DNA of 64,000 nt from Epichloe hybrida (GCA_019022495.1 JAFEKR010000003.1:868001-932000); one strand, 5' to 3'. Positions 36,530 through 48,785 are shown, counted from the first letter of the stretch. Notes: generated from the sequence alone by a model not told the origin. Made by a program: numbers and translations.

Positions 36530-37981
36530 CTATGCTTCGAGCCTCGCCGCCAAGCTTCGCCTATAATCAGGCCTTGCCCAGTTCGTCATCCATTCGCATT
36601 GGAGTACCTCGTCTATCGTGATGCGTTCTTTGGGCTTGAGCTTGAGCATCCGACCCATCAAGTCCAAGATAGCATCAGTCTCGTCTCGGCCGTACTCGCC
36701 CATATTGAGTTCTCGCCGATGCTTCTGTACGCATTCCTCAAATGACTGCTCTAGGTTCGGCCAGATTTCTCTTCTAGGCCTCGGAGAACCGTCGTCGTTA
36801 AAATACTTTGCCCTGCCTTCCCACCTCTCCCACCAATCGCTCGGCAGAGGCCCAAAAACGTCGGCAAATTGAGATATGATAGTGTCTGGACAGTCAAAAG
36901 CGCTACCGAAAAGAGCCTGCATGCCGAGGATATCCCAAATAGCTAAGGCGAGACACCATATGTCAGCAGAGAATGAGAGTGGAATATCTGGTTGGAGAAA
37001 GGCTTCGGGCGGCCGGAAATCGATTGGAGAGTGGCAGTCTTTTCCCAGCCGCGACTGGGCCGCCGGAGTAAAAGCCTCGCCAAAGTCGCTGAGTAGAAGG
37101 CGTGCGTCGGAAAGTGTAAAGTTATTAGCGCGCTTCCCAAAGGAGCGTGAGACCGCGGCAGTTTTTGGAACACCGGGGGGAAGAGGATTGCCATCTAATC
37201 TCTCGACATAGTATTGCTTCGACTCGCCATATTTCTCGCGGAATTGCTCTATTGAAAGTTGATCCAAGGTCGATGGAGCTTTAATAAGCACGTTCCCTAG
37301 GTAGATATCTATAGCGACTATCAGAATGCGTTCCTAGACATAAGAAGAGTGGACGAAGCAGCTCGCGATCCATGACTTACCTCCGTGAGCATAGCCACGC
37401 GAATGCACATAGGCGACAGCAAGGGCGAGCTCGTACGCTAAGGCGCGAGCGACATCGAGCGGGAATAGGCGGGAGAAGGCACTCTCTTGCACATTACAGA
37501 GAGCAGGTTCAGTAGCGTAACAAGGGTGAGAGCCGTTAGGTCCCTCGACTCGAAACTGGTCGAGCAGGCGCGGGATCGCATCGGATCCCTCGAGCGGGGG
37601 AGACGACGGCTCTAGCGCCCGGAGAGCTTCCGTCTCATGAGGCAACGAGTCTGCCACTCCAACTTTGAGAGCGACGTATCGCTCCTTGATAGAATCACGC
37701 GCGAGCCAGACGGTAGACCAGCCCCCGTAGCCCAGCTTGTCCACGACATGGTACCTATCGTGGAGCATGTCGTCGACCTCGATAGGATGGTAGCCGCCCT
37801 CGGAATACTTGTCCAAGTTTTCCGCACCATCGATCCAGGCATACTGGGGCCTGTATGCCATGGAAAAGGGAGAGCTAAGGAGGCGGCTGCGCGCGCGACT
37901 GCAGTAAGAAGTCGATCGGAGTGGACTTGACAATAGTGGGCGGATGATCTTGGTCCAGAAGCTTGGACGCAGCATGACCAA
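36530..37981 (-). CDS. SRPK-like serine/threonine protein kinase (two exons)
   Basis: The gene joins exon 1 (37981-37381) and exon 2 (37308-36530), giving 459 residues. The 72-bp intron (37380-37309) starts GTAAGT, ends TATAG, and contains a CTGAT-type branch site. Splicing restores HGDIYLGN across the joint (residues 199-206). Kinase landmarks: Gly loop KLGYGGWSTVW (82-92), VALK with ATP-binding Lys106, catalytic-loop HGD (199-201) with Asn206, DFG at 275-277, and RPPEA at 299-303. The HGDxxLGN form with no Lys after Asp is common in fungal SRPK-like kinases, which phosphorylate SR-type proteins. Length and C-terminus are complete. Met41 (37862) is an alternative start; residues 1-40 are basic and Ser/Arg-rich, possibly a leader. 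No RIP damage is visible, in sharp contrast to both flanks. The substrate is unknown. Confidence 0.88.
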
Positions 37982-38555
37982 AAGTTCTTGGCGATGGTCT
38001 CAACGCGCGTAGAGGGGGCTAAAGGGCGGACGCGATTGGGTTGAGGAAAGAATGTTGCCGGCGCGGTACCTTCTTCGACGGCTGCGAGGCTTTTAGCGTA
38101 GGAAGAGAGGACGAGGGGAAAGAGGCACCCTAAATTTCATGCTAGTAACAGCGTTATCGCTATAAGCCGTACACTAGCAATCAGTGTAAACTAAATTATT
38201 CGTATAATCTCGCGTATAAATATACTACTAAGCTATACAATACTACTTACTTGGTAGTAGTTAAGATTTCAGCGGCTTTAATAGATAAAAAAAATTATAA
38301 TAATTAATTATATAACTATTAGTAGGCCTTAGGGTATATGTATGCTTAAGAATAAGGGTATAACTAAAAGTATTAACTTACTATATCTATCTCTTGAAAG
38401 ACTTGCGCCATTGGCGCACGAGGGGAGGCTGTTGGGAAGCTGCATAGCTTCGTAGGCGGATTGCCTAGGAGTATGACATAGGTTGTACTTCGCTCTGCGA
38501 AGAGTCAACGGCTGAGCTAGGTATGATTTCCGAAAACGCGACGCGATGCTCCGCA
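37982..38555. other. Kinase upstream region and AT-rich patch
   Basis: 37982-38140 is normal-GC and likely holds the kinase promoter and 5' UTR. 38150-38390 is AT-rich with traces of RIP. 38390-38555 is again normal GC. No gene can be supported here. Confidence 0.5.
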
Positions 38556-38707
38556 ACTTAATGATTAGCGAAAGAGGACCAATATCCAGGCTTCCGCCTT
38601 CGGTCTCGATAAAGAACCGGACAGGTCGAAACGCATTTCAGCGGACGACGGGTTGTCTTACGAAGATTGGAGAGCTCTAGAGCATATCCTGGAAACTGGG
38701 GCAAAGG
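38556..38707 (+). pseudogene. Possible gene remnant cut by a hAT-like end
   Basis: The plus strand reads ASAFGLDKEPDRSKRISADD then YEDWRALEHILETGAKAE, protein-like in composition and without stops, up to the start of a hAT-like end at 38708. No family is recognised, and the opposite strand is also open, so the call is weak. If real, the gene was interrupted by the transposon. Confidence 0.3.
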
Positions 38708-38938
38708 CAGAGCTTTACATATAGTGTAGTAAATGTAGTATTTTGACTTTTCGTGTAGTATATAGTGTAGTGAATTATAGTGTAGTGTAGTAAATACTAC
38801 ACTACACTATAAATACTACATATAGTGTAAGGGTAAAAATAAAAGTAGGGCATATTAATATCTTATTATATTCCTTATATTTTTCTTTATTAAGTTATTA
38901 TATGTTAGGAGCACGGAGGCTAGGGAGCCATGGATAGG
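38708..38938. mobile_element. hAT-like element end, (TAGTG)n type, truncated
   Basis: It begins cagagctttac, then many gtgtag/ctacac words in both orientations. It then enters a stretch (gtaaaaataaaagtaggg, near 38825) that matches the M2 interior near 39485. No matching right end was found, so it is a truncated left end of the M family. Confidence 0.6.
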
Positions 38939-39206
38939 CAGAGCTCTACATTACATTACATTACATTGTGTAATGTTTGTAATGTAATGTAATTATTACA
39001 CATTACATTACATTACGTATTACATTACATTACATATTCCATTACATTACGTATTACATTACATTACATATTCCATTACATTACGTATTACATTACATTA
39101 CATTACACCCCCCTTTCACACATTACATTACATTATATGTAATTATTTGTAATTATTTTTGATTTTTTAATATTAAGGTTTATTCCTTTATTATAAAATA
39201 TATATA
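38939..39206. mobile_element. hAT-like element end, (ATTAC)n type, truncated
   Basis: It begins cagagctctac, then about 170 bp made almost wholly of attac/gtaat words. An inner stretch (tatatgtaattatttgtaat, near 39131) corresponds to the M1 left end with ATTAC in place of AATAC. It is cut off at the right copy of the 92-bp inverted repeat. Confidence 0.65.
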
Positions 39207-39298
39207 ACAAACTTCCACACCGCTCTAAAGGTCTGGAATTGCCTTTAAAATACAAACCACATTAATATTTAAATTCCTTACCTTTATTTACCCCCCTC
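39207..39298 (-). repeat. 92-bp inverted repeat, right copy
   Basis: Reverse complement of 32660-32751 with about five transitions. It ends in a C-run that directly abuts the M2 end at 39299. Confidence 0.9.
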
Positions 39299-40136
39299 CA
39301 GAGCATTGTTTGTAGTGTAGTTAGTGTAGTTTTTAGGAAAATTTTGTATTTATAGTGTAGTTTTTTTTAGCTTATATTTAGTGTAGTGTAGTTTTTTTTT
39401 TCATAGTTAGTATAGTTACTAACTACACTAACTACACTAATTACACTACACTACAAAAACTACAAATATAGTGTTAAGTAAATAAAAAGTAGGTCTTTTT
39501 ATATAGTAGTATTAATATACTAATTAGAAGAAAGCTATTATTCTTATACTTATATTATTAGCTATTTTATTAAATTAGTTATTTAAGTTATAAGATCATA
39601 ACCTTTTATAGATTTTATTATAACTAGGGTTATAAGTACTATTATAAGTTTTTTATAAGACTATTATTCTTAATACTTTTCTTTACTAATATAACTTTAA
39701 GAAAACCCTTTTTATTATTTTATTTACTATTACTAAGAATTATTTTCTATTATTATTATTATTATTATTATTTCTAATTATAATAATACCCTAAACTAAT
39801 ATAATAAAATTAATTAGTAACTTAGAAGAAATAACTAGAAATTAATGAAGTATATACTTAGTACTTATATATTATAATTAATAGGATAAAAACTTAAAAA
39901 AAGCTTAAATAATTTATTTACTATTTAAACTAATTAAATATTACTTTTAGCTTTATAATTCTAAAGATTTAAGAAGTTATATATACTAACTTTATGTATT
40001 TCCTTACTATAATATATAAAGAAAGTATAAAAGATAGTAATATTTATAAAGTATTTATATATAACTAATAGTATTAATTAAATTAGGCTATATAACTTAA
40101 TTAAGTTATGAAAAAAAATTAAAACTTATTTTTAGT

Positions 40137-41490
40137 TATAATACTATGACCCACTTTTATTTTATATACTATAACTACTTTAATAGCTATAGTAACTTTA
40201 ATAAGCTTTATAATAACTACTATAACTTATTTTAAAATGTAATACTAAGACCTACTTTTATTTTATATACTATAACTACTTTAATAACTATATATATATT
40301 ATTTACGCTAGTTAGCTCTATAGATGGCTATTACTAGTACTCCTATTACTAAGTTAAAAGGGAAAACCCTATACTAGGAAGAAAAACCCCCTTATATCTG
40401 TGTACAAGCTAGCGCTAGCCCTATCACAAGTCTACGCTACTTAGTGTGTTTCCTATTATAGGTGTTTGTTACTAGCTTATACTAGCCTTATCCTATTAAA
40501 AAGAAAAAAGAAAGGAAAAATATATAGAATAAGCCCCTTCTAGTCCTATTCTAGTGTAATAACATGTCTATCCTAAGTCTCTTTGCTTTAGGCTAGGGTA
40601 GAGTGAATCCGGATTTATAGTGTTAATTCACTTCTTATTCACTTTCGCGCTAACCCTTCCGTAGCCCCACTTTTCAGCCACCTCTAGCCTGCCTCCGCCT
40701 TATATGTCTAGTAAAGTCTAAGTACCTAGTTTTGTTCAATTAGTATAGGGGGAGGGCAGTTATGGCCCTGGACTGGTACAGTCCCGGGTTAAGATCGCTT
40801 GACTTTAATAGCTATATAACTTTAATAAGCTTTATTATAGTTAGTTAAACCTATTTTAAGATATAATACTAGGACCCACTTTTATTTTATATACTATAAC
40901 TACTTTAATAACTATAATAACTTTAATAAGCTTTATTATAGTTAGTTAAACTTATTTTAAGATATAATACTAGGACCCACTTTTATTTTATATACTATAC
41001 TACTTTAATAGCTACTAGCTTTAATAAGCTTTATTATAACTACTAAAACTATTTTAAGATATAATACTAAGACCCACTTTTATTTTATATATTATAACTA
41101 CTTTAATAACTATAATAACTTTAATAAGCTTTATTATAGTTAGTTAAACTTATTTTAAGATATAATACTAGGACCCACTTTTATTTTATATACTATAACT
41201 ATTTTAATAACTATAATAACTCTAATAAGCTTTATTATAACTATATAACTTATTTTAAGATATAATACTAAGACCCACTTTTATTTTATATATTATAACT
41301 ACTTTAATAACTATAATAACTTTAATAAGCTTTATTATAACTACTATAACTTATTTTGGGATATAATACTAGGACTTACTTTTATTTTATATATTATAAT
41401 TACTTTAATAACTATAATAACTTTAATAAGCTTTATTATAGTTAGTATAACCTATTTTAAGATATAATACTAGGACTTACTTTTATTTTA
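40137..41490. repeat. Satellite of about 100-bp units inside M2
   Basis: The words gacccactttta or gacttactttta recur at about 40148, 40249, 40873, 40973, 41071, 41172, 41272, 41373 and 41473, a period of 98-101 bp. Each unit continues tatactataactacttt and taataagctttatta. D2 is inserted between the second and third recurrence. Units differ mainly by transitions. Confidence 0.9.
40293..40801 (-). mobile_element. Repeat family D, copy D2 (retroposon-like)
   Basis: About 509 bp inserted in a satellite unit and flanked by actttaataactat (40278-40291) and actttaatagctat (40802-40815), a 14-bp duplication with one A/G difference. The left end is an A/T simple stretch that would be a 3' tail on the minus strand. 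40640-40800 is little touched by RIP (cccgggttaagatcgcttg at its right end). D1 shares the left 360 bp only. No coding potential; a SINE or non-autonomous LINE derivative is plausible. Confidence 0.65.
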
Positions 41491-41629
41491 TAATACTATT
41501 TTAAAAAACCTTAAAATACTAAATAATTAAAAAGTCTAGCTTTTCCTATAGTAATTTACTTATTTATACTTATACTTATATTTTATTAATTTATTACTTA
41601 TTTATTTTTAATTAAACTTTAACACTAAT

Positions 41630-41889
41630 TGTTAATTCCTTTGGATCTTCATTAGTTTAATCGTAGCTAAAGACTAGACTAATTATAAGTCTAGCGTAAT
41701 GCACGTAATATAATTAGCTATGTTAATTCACTACCCCTTTTTTTACCTTATATATAAATTTCGCTTACTTTTCTAGTATCTAGACTTTCTCTCCCTTCTC
41801 CCTCTTTCCTAGCTAGCTAACTAACTATTATTAACTTTAATTATATAGGATTACCTTATTACTTACATAAGACCTTAGTGTAATTAATA
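41630..41889 (+). repeat. 5' LTR of Copia-1
   Basis: 260 bp, matching 48786-49045 along its whole length with transitions only. It contains a ttaccttatatataaattt TATA-like stretch near 41746. Confidence 0.9.
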
Positions 41890-42309
41890 CTAATTAGTAA
41901 TTAACTTTATAACTATAAATAAGCTAGATATTATAAGAAAAGACATTTTTATAAATACTACTACTACTACCCCTTATTATACTATAATAGTTATTATAGT
42001 AAAGAGGCATAACTATATAAGTATACTAAAGAAAGAGACTAGAATCCTAGTTATAGGCTTATTAGGCTTCTAAGGAATTAATCTATTAACCCTTAGGCTA
42101 AGGGATATAACTTTATTATATCTATCTAGGATATTATTATTATTTATTAATTTTATTATCTATTATAAGAAAACTAACTAACTAACTAAATCTATTACTA
42201 TAAGGCATTTATTTTAAACCTAACGTTAAATAACCTTAGCTAAGCTAGCTAATACACCTATAAATTCCCTTTAATATATCACTTTCTAATAGGCCTTTAA
42301 TCTCTCCTT

Positions 42310-42719
42310 CAGAGTATTGTTTGTAGTTAGTGTAGTGTGTTTTGTAGTTTTTATATTTTATTTTATAGCTAGCTTATAATTAAAGATATCATTATAGAAA
42401 CTATATAATGCTATAGAGATAAATCTTTAGAAAAATACTATACCTAAAAGTGGGCCTAAAAGTGGGCCTATCGCCCGTAAATTAGAAAAACTACATTTGT
42501 AGTGTATTTGTAGTGCGAAAATGTAGTAAAATGTAGTTTTTCTAATTTATAGGCGAAGGGTCCACTTTTAGACCTACCTTTATATATAACTACATTGTAG
42601 TTTTTTAGTTATTTATCTAAAAAAACAAGTTTTATATCTATATATATATTCTATGATTAGATATATATTATTTGTTAAAACAAAAATACATTACAAATCA
42701 ATTGTAGTGCAATACTCTG
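42310..42719. mobile_element. 410-bp hAT-type MITE with TIR and 8-bp TSD
   Basis: The perfect terminal inverted repeat cagagtattg / caatactctg is flanked by ctctcctt (42302-42309) and ctcttctt (42720-42727), an 8-bp duplication with one C/T difference. It carries gtagtg words near both ends. Inside is a 42-bp inverted repeat (42456-42497 and 42530-42571). This is the cleanest evidence that the M family uses hAT-type transposition. It lies within Copia-1 and is younger than it. Confidence 0.88.
42456..42571. repeat. 42-bp inverted repeat inside the MITE
   Basis: The arms 42456-42497 and 42530-42571 are complementary over 42 bp with a few transitions and enclose 32 bp rich in gtagt words. They could form a long hairpin. 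It could be a smaller nested MITE. Confidence 0.85.
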
Positions 42720-42999
42720 CTCTTCTTATAAGCATTTACTACTTATTTCTTACCCCCTTTATTCTTAGTGTTATTTACCCTATGCTTATTAGTAAGAAAA
42801 AAAGATTACCTCCTTCCCTCCTTTTCACAAAAAATAGGAAGTAGTAATTCCTATTATTCCTTTATTACTTTTCTTATTATTTTCTAGTTACTTTTAGCAC
42901 TTTTATTACTTTATTTATCCCTTTTAATTTATTCTTATTACTACTTTTACTAAATTTTCTTTTGTTTTTCCTACTTTTATAATCTTCTAATTTTATTAA

Positions 43000-45900
43000 A
43001 GTAATAACGCTCCTAAAGTGTAAAGTAAAACCTTTATAATAGTAATAAGCAAATATAAAAGCTTAATTAGTAGTAAATAATAATAACTTAATAGTATTCC
43101 TTTTATAGTTAAAGATAGTAAAGAAATCTAGACCTTCTATAAGAGAAAGGGCTACTAGTAATAGTAAGGCTTTAATTATTATTCCTAAAAACCCCTAAGA
43201 GTATAAGTTACCTTTATATCTTTAATAGCTTACTTATAACTTCTCTAGTAATTAAAAAGAATTTATTAAGCTAGATCTAAAGACTACTATATAGCTTAAG
43301 CTTAATAACTAGATTATAAGATTTATTAACCTTAGTAAGTATTAAGGTTAGAGAGATAATAACCTATAGAAATTATTCTAAGAAAACTTTAAAGGCTAGT
43401 TTAAAGACACCTTTAAAAAGGCTATAAAGAAAGTTATTAGAGAATTATATAATTCTTTATAAAATTATAGTATTCTTATTAAATAAGGCCTAGGATATTT
43501 AATCCTAGCTTCTCTTAAAGAAATGCTTTATTAAACTTTAATACCTCTTTAGTTATAAGAAAGATTATAAGAATAACTATAATCTTCTAAACCCCTAAAG
43601 CCTTAACCTTAATAACCCTAATAACCTACCCTAGAAATCCACCTTCCTTAACCCTAAAAATTACCTAAACCTTCATAAGAACCCCTATAATAATCCCTAT
43701 TAAATTAATAGCTTTATCTAGGTAATTATTATTAATAATAACTAGTAAACTATTATTTATAATACATTATACCTTTATAGTAATTTCTCTTTAAAGATTA
43801 GATTATAAAGAAAATCTTAGAGCTTATAAAGATATATAAGAATAATAACTACTATAGTAGGAAGCTATATAACTTTTTAACACTAAAGATTACGCTCTTT
43901 AAGAATAAGTATAATAAAATTAACCTTCCTTAAATATATTATTAGAAAGCTTTCCTTATTATATTAATAAGTAATACTAAATAATACTTCCTTAATTACC
44001 TCTTTAGGAATAACTATTTTTATAAAAAGATAATTACTTATATTTATTAATACTTTAAGATAAAAAGTAACTAGTAATTCTATTACTATAAATTAAGTAG
44101 TATAATATTAAAGAGTATAATTAAGAAAAACCCTAATAAAAGTAAGCTTAATTACCTTAAGATTATATTATTAACCCTTAAGAAAATCTATAAAGGCCTA
44201 TACCTTACTAAAATAGTAAATACTAAGCTCTATAAGTAAGTATTAAATACTATAGCTAGTATACTTAAATATTAGATAGTAAAATATATATACTCCCTAG
44301 GCTTTAAAAGTCTTACTAAAGACCTTTATAAGGTACTTACTATTATAAAATTAAATAAGAAGTTTTCCTAATACCTTTAGTACTAATAAGAAGACTCTCT
44401 AAAGGCTATATTTACTAATTATTAGTATAAATAATAATCCTATAGTAAAGAAAGCTATTATAAATAAAGCCCTAAGCTAAGTACTAAGTATTACTTTATA
44501 TATAGTAAGAGTAGTTACTAGTTCTTTAATTACTTTACTAAAGAGTATTAAAAGGAGAAAGGCTACTAGTAAGCTAGTAAAATATATTATATACCCCCTT
44601 TAAAGAAAAGATTCTAGGTATTTCTTATCTTCTATAAAAGATAAAATAATAATAAGCCTAATAAGAGCTTAGGTTAGGATTAGAAATTATACCTTATTAA
44701 CTATATAAAGGCTAAAGATAATAATAATAATATAGAGAAACTACTATTAATAGTATATCTAAGTATTATATAATTCTTTTACTTTAGACTATAGACTAAC
44801 TATAATACTACTAATATTAATATCCTTATAACCCTAAATAATTAAGCCTTTTAATATATATTCCTTAGGTAAAAGCTTTATAAGCTATAAGAGTATAATA
44901 AAGGCTTAATTTACTATATCTCTAAAGAACACTATTTTAAAGAGGTTTTTAGAGGGATTATACCTAATACTAGCGCTATAAGGAAGTTAAGTATAAAAGA
45001 GGTATAAGTAAAGGCTTTATTAAGATTAATACCTTTATTAAAGATAATCCCTTATAAGCCTTAAATTATTATATTTAGCACTAGATTAGTAGTTATAAGA
45101 GGTATTCTTTATATACCTATAGAACTTAAAGAGCTTAAATTCTATATCCTTAATATAGCTACCCCCTTTCTCTTCTTAATTACTAATATAAATAAGATAT
45201 AAGTTAAGATTAATAACCTTACTAATATACTTATCTAAGGTAATAAGACTATACCTATTATATAATAATAGGGTTATTCTTAGTAGTTACTAAAGGTAAA
45301 AGAAATAATTACCTTCTACCTTTTAAAAAAGAATATCTATTAATTATATTATTAGCTTAGTTACCTTTCTATGTAATAACTTATAAAGATCCTTTATTAA
45401 GCTAGTTATAAAGTTAAATACTAAGTAATTAAGAAATTAACTAAAGTCTATTACTATTACTAAATATATAGTAAGGCTTCTAGTTAATTTAAATTTATAA
45501 TTAAAGATAATTATAAATTTAACTACAAGATTATTATTAATATTATATAAATCAATAGCTAACTAGTGCTTTATATTATTAATTTAGTAACCTTATTCTA
45601 GGTAGCCTAATTCCTTAATCTAAAGAAGTAAAAGGCTTAAGATATCTAGGACGCTATCTGTAAGTATTAGATTAATACTTATCTTAGACCTCTAGAATAG
45701 ATTATTCATAACGCTAGTAATAACTTCGCTTCCGCTAAATTTAAGCATTATGCTTAATTAATATTAATTAAGACTAATAAGATACTAATTAAAGCTTATA
45801 ATAATATTAGAAAAGTTAAGAGATATTATAAACCTTTACGCTAAGCCTATAATATTATTATAAACTTAATTAAAATAAAACTTACACTAGAATAACGCCT

Positions 45901-48200
45901 TTAAATAGCTATTAAAGCTATTAATAACTTTATAAGCCTAAATAGTATTATCCTAACCTTACTAGTCTTTAGAAGCTACTTATAAATAATAGATAAGTTA
46001 TTACTAAGTATCTTTATTATTTAATATACTAAAGTAATTTATAAAGCTACTAATAAAGTCTACTATTATCTAGCTTTATAGTAAGTTTATAATACTTTTA
46101 AAGCCTAGAATAGCCCTAATATAGCGCTTATATATTAGCTACCCTTATAGGCTAATATATATATATAAAGAGAGAAAGGTAGCTAGTATAGCCCTTATAA
46201 GCTACTTATCACTAATAAAGAGACCTATATAGTTAATATACCTTATAGCCTAGTAAGGTTTTACTTTATAGTAGTAAAGCCTTATTATAAAGACTTATAT
46301 ATTATAAAGGGACTAGAGTAGTAAAAGGTAAGGCCTAGTAATATAAAGCAAGAAGTAACTATATAACTAACTACTACTACTAAAAGAGATTTTCTAATAA
46401 AAAAAGGTAAAGAGCTATAGGCACTAGCTAAGAGAAAATAAGGGAGACTAAGAAAGGCCTTTATAGTTTACTTAATAAGTATAGAAAAGTCTAAAGAAAA
46501 GGCTTATAAGGCCTAGATAGCCCTAAAGGGAACCTATTAAGTTAAAAACTTATTACCTTACCCTAAAGAAATAAAAGTAAAGAAAAAAAAAGCTTATAAT
46601 CTTAAGAAAAGCGCTAGCCTAGTTTAACTTTATATACTTATTAATAAAAATTAAGAAAAGGCCTTTATTTAAAAGGCTATAACTATAGGAATACTAAGTA
46701 TAGTATTCTTTATAGTAAAGGAAAAGGCTAATTAAAACCTTACTCTTTAACTCCGCTAAGAAGGGAAGATTATAACCCTAGGAAGACCCTTTAAGTAGTT
46801 TAATTAAGCTAAAATTAACGCTTTATAAGCTTATAATATGTTTAAATTTATTAAGTATAACCTAGTAAAGCATAGAGGTTATAAAATCTTTAATTCTGAT
46901 ATAGTTAAAGAGATTAAAGGCAAAGGAATAGACTTACTATACAAGAAATCCTGCCTTATTATATAAGGCTATAATAACAAAGGAAAGGAATTCATCCTAA
47001 TGTAATTACTAATAATATAATAAGCAAGCTAATAACTTATTATAGCTATTGCTTTGTTATTAAGAAGAAAAGGTATTTACCTTTAGATTTGCGATATTAC
47101 ATAAGCATACACTTAATTAAGCATAATACTAATAAGGCTAATTATTATAAGACTACTAAAGCAAATTATATATCTCTTTCTAGAAGGGATTATAATTAAA
47201 TTAATTAGACCTCTCTATAGGATTATAAAGGCTAGAACTTACTAGTAAGTAATATACTTCTATTACTATAGGGATAACCTTAATATAATAACCTTAACCT
47301 ATAATCCCTACTTACTAATTATAGCTCTAAATAATAAGAACCTCTTTAGCATTATTAGAATATAAACTAATAATACATTAGGCCTAAGTAATAATAACTT
47401 CTTCTAAAAAGAAGAGAAAAAGCTTTAGAAAGCTAATTTTATAGCTAAAGGAAAGCAATAATTAACCACTAAGAATCCCCTTATCTTTAATAGTTATATC
47501 TTAACTTAAAATACTAATAATTTATTAATCTTAACCTAGAAGGGCTAAAGTTAGAAGATTAAGGAAGTTAATCCTTAATCCCTAATAGTAAAGCAAGATT
47601 ACATAGAATAATAAGCCTAAGGGAGCTACATCATAACTATATATTAACTAGAAGCTTCCTATAACCTATTAATTATAGCTTAATACTAAGAACCCTTTAC
47701 TAAAGATATTATATACCTTAATAAATACCTTAAGTAGTAGATTAAGAATTAATAATATAAACTATAATATATCCCTTTAGTTCTTAAGGAGGTAAGGCTC
47801 TTTATATTTGTAAATAAATTACTTACTAATAATAAGGATTTAAGCTTATAAATTAGATATATAATTATAATTAGTAACAAGATAATGCAAGATAATAATA
47901 CCTTTATTATAAAAGGTAACATTATTATATATAGCTTAATAAAGAGCAAGAGAGTTACTTATAGCGTACTTACCTCTAAATTATATAGTATAGTTTAAGG
48001 CGTAAATATTACCTACGTAATTTCCATAACTTTACATTAAATTATAGATTAATTAAAGATGCCTTAGATTCCTATAATTCTTTATACTAACTCCTTTTTA
48101 TTATATAAATACCTTATAAAGCTAGGAATTATAAAGGAGAAAAGACTAATAATTAATATTATAGCTCTTTGTTAATTATATAAAAGGTATAAGATTTATA
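43000..48200 (+). pseudogene. gag-pol remnant of Copia-1
   Basis: The plus strand is a degenerate long coding region. A knuckle-like YCKSSYHSFNYFTKEYKKEK occurs near 44490-44550. Near 48080 the RNase H end reads ILYTNSFLLYKYLIKLGIIK followed by EKRLIINIIAL, matching fungal Copia RNase H. It resumes after E2 with NSNNNLADVITKALLN (48487-48534). Integrase and RT in between are too decayed to delimit. The frame is broken by many TAG/TAA codons. Confidence 0.75.
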
Positions 48201-48213
48201 AAGTTAGGTAAAT
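48198..48213. repeat. Left target-site duplication of E2
   Basis: ataaagttaggtaaat, 16 bp, repeated exactly at 48469-48484. Confidence 0.92.
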
Positions 48214-48468
48214 TGATTTTTAATTTTTTTTGGGGTCATTAGCTATAGCTAATGCATCTAATTTTCAAGGAACTAAAAAAATTACTAGTAATACCTAGCT
48301 AGTGCTATATATAATAACTAAGTTTAATAATTACTATAATGTTAGGTAAAACATTAAGGAATAAGCTTTAAGCCACAAATTTAGGGGCTAAAAAGTTAAT
48401 ATAAAGTTTGTGACAAACTTTGTGGCTGCGATTGCGCAAGATATAGTCATAATTCGCGACCGCAGTCA
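48214..48468 (-). mobile_element. E2: 255-bp 5'-truncated copy of element E
   Basis: It matches the left 255 bp of E1 (3577-3831) from tgatttttaatttt onward and is bounded by a perfect 16-bp target duplication within Copia RNase H. The shared A-rich end (minus-strand 3' end) together with loss of the other end is the pattern of target-primed reverse transcription. Confidence 0.88.
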
Positions 48469-48484
48469 ATAAAGTTAGGTAAAT
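48469..48484. repeat. Right target-site duplication of E2
   Basis: Second copy of ataaagttaggtaaat; the Copia RNase H frame continues directly after it. Confidence 0.92.
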
Positions 48485-48785
48485 TAATAGTAATAACAAT
48501 CTAGCAGATGTAATAACAAAAGCATTACTAAATTTATTACTTTTCTCTTTAATTAATTTAAATAAATTAATAATTCATATTAAGGGATAGGTAAAGAGAC
48601 TTATAATATTAGGAGATAAGAGCTTAGGTAAGGACTAACGGATTAATTTAATTAACTAATACTATAATAGCTAATTAAAGTAGCGGATTCCTATTAAGGG
48701 ATTCACTATTATACACTTTCCTTTAATTTGCTTTTTCTTATATTTTTAAGCTCTTTAGCTATAAAGAAAAAAGAGAGACTACTAG

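Noticed and set aside
36524..37211. Plus-strand frames opposite the kinase
   Set aside because: They mirror the kinase exons on the other strand; no independent support.
38329..38556. 75-residue minus-strand frame
   Set aside because: No recognised motif; its lower half lies in AT-rich sequence, and an equally open frame exists on the other strand upstream.
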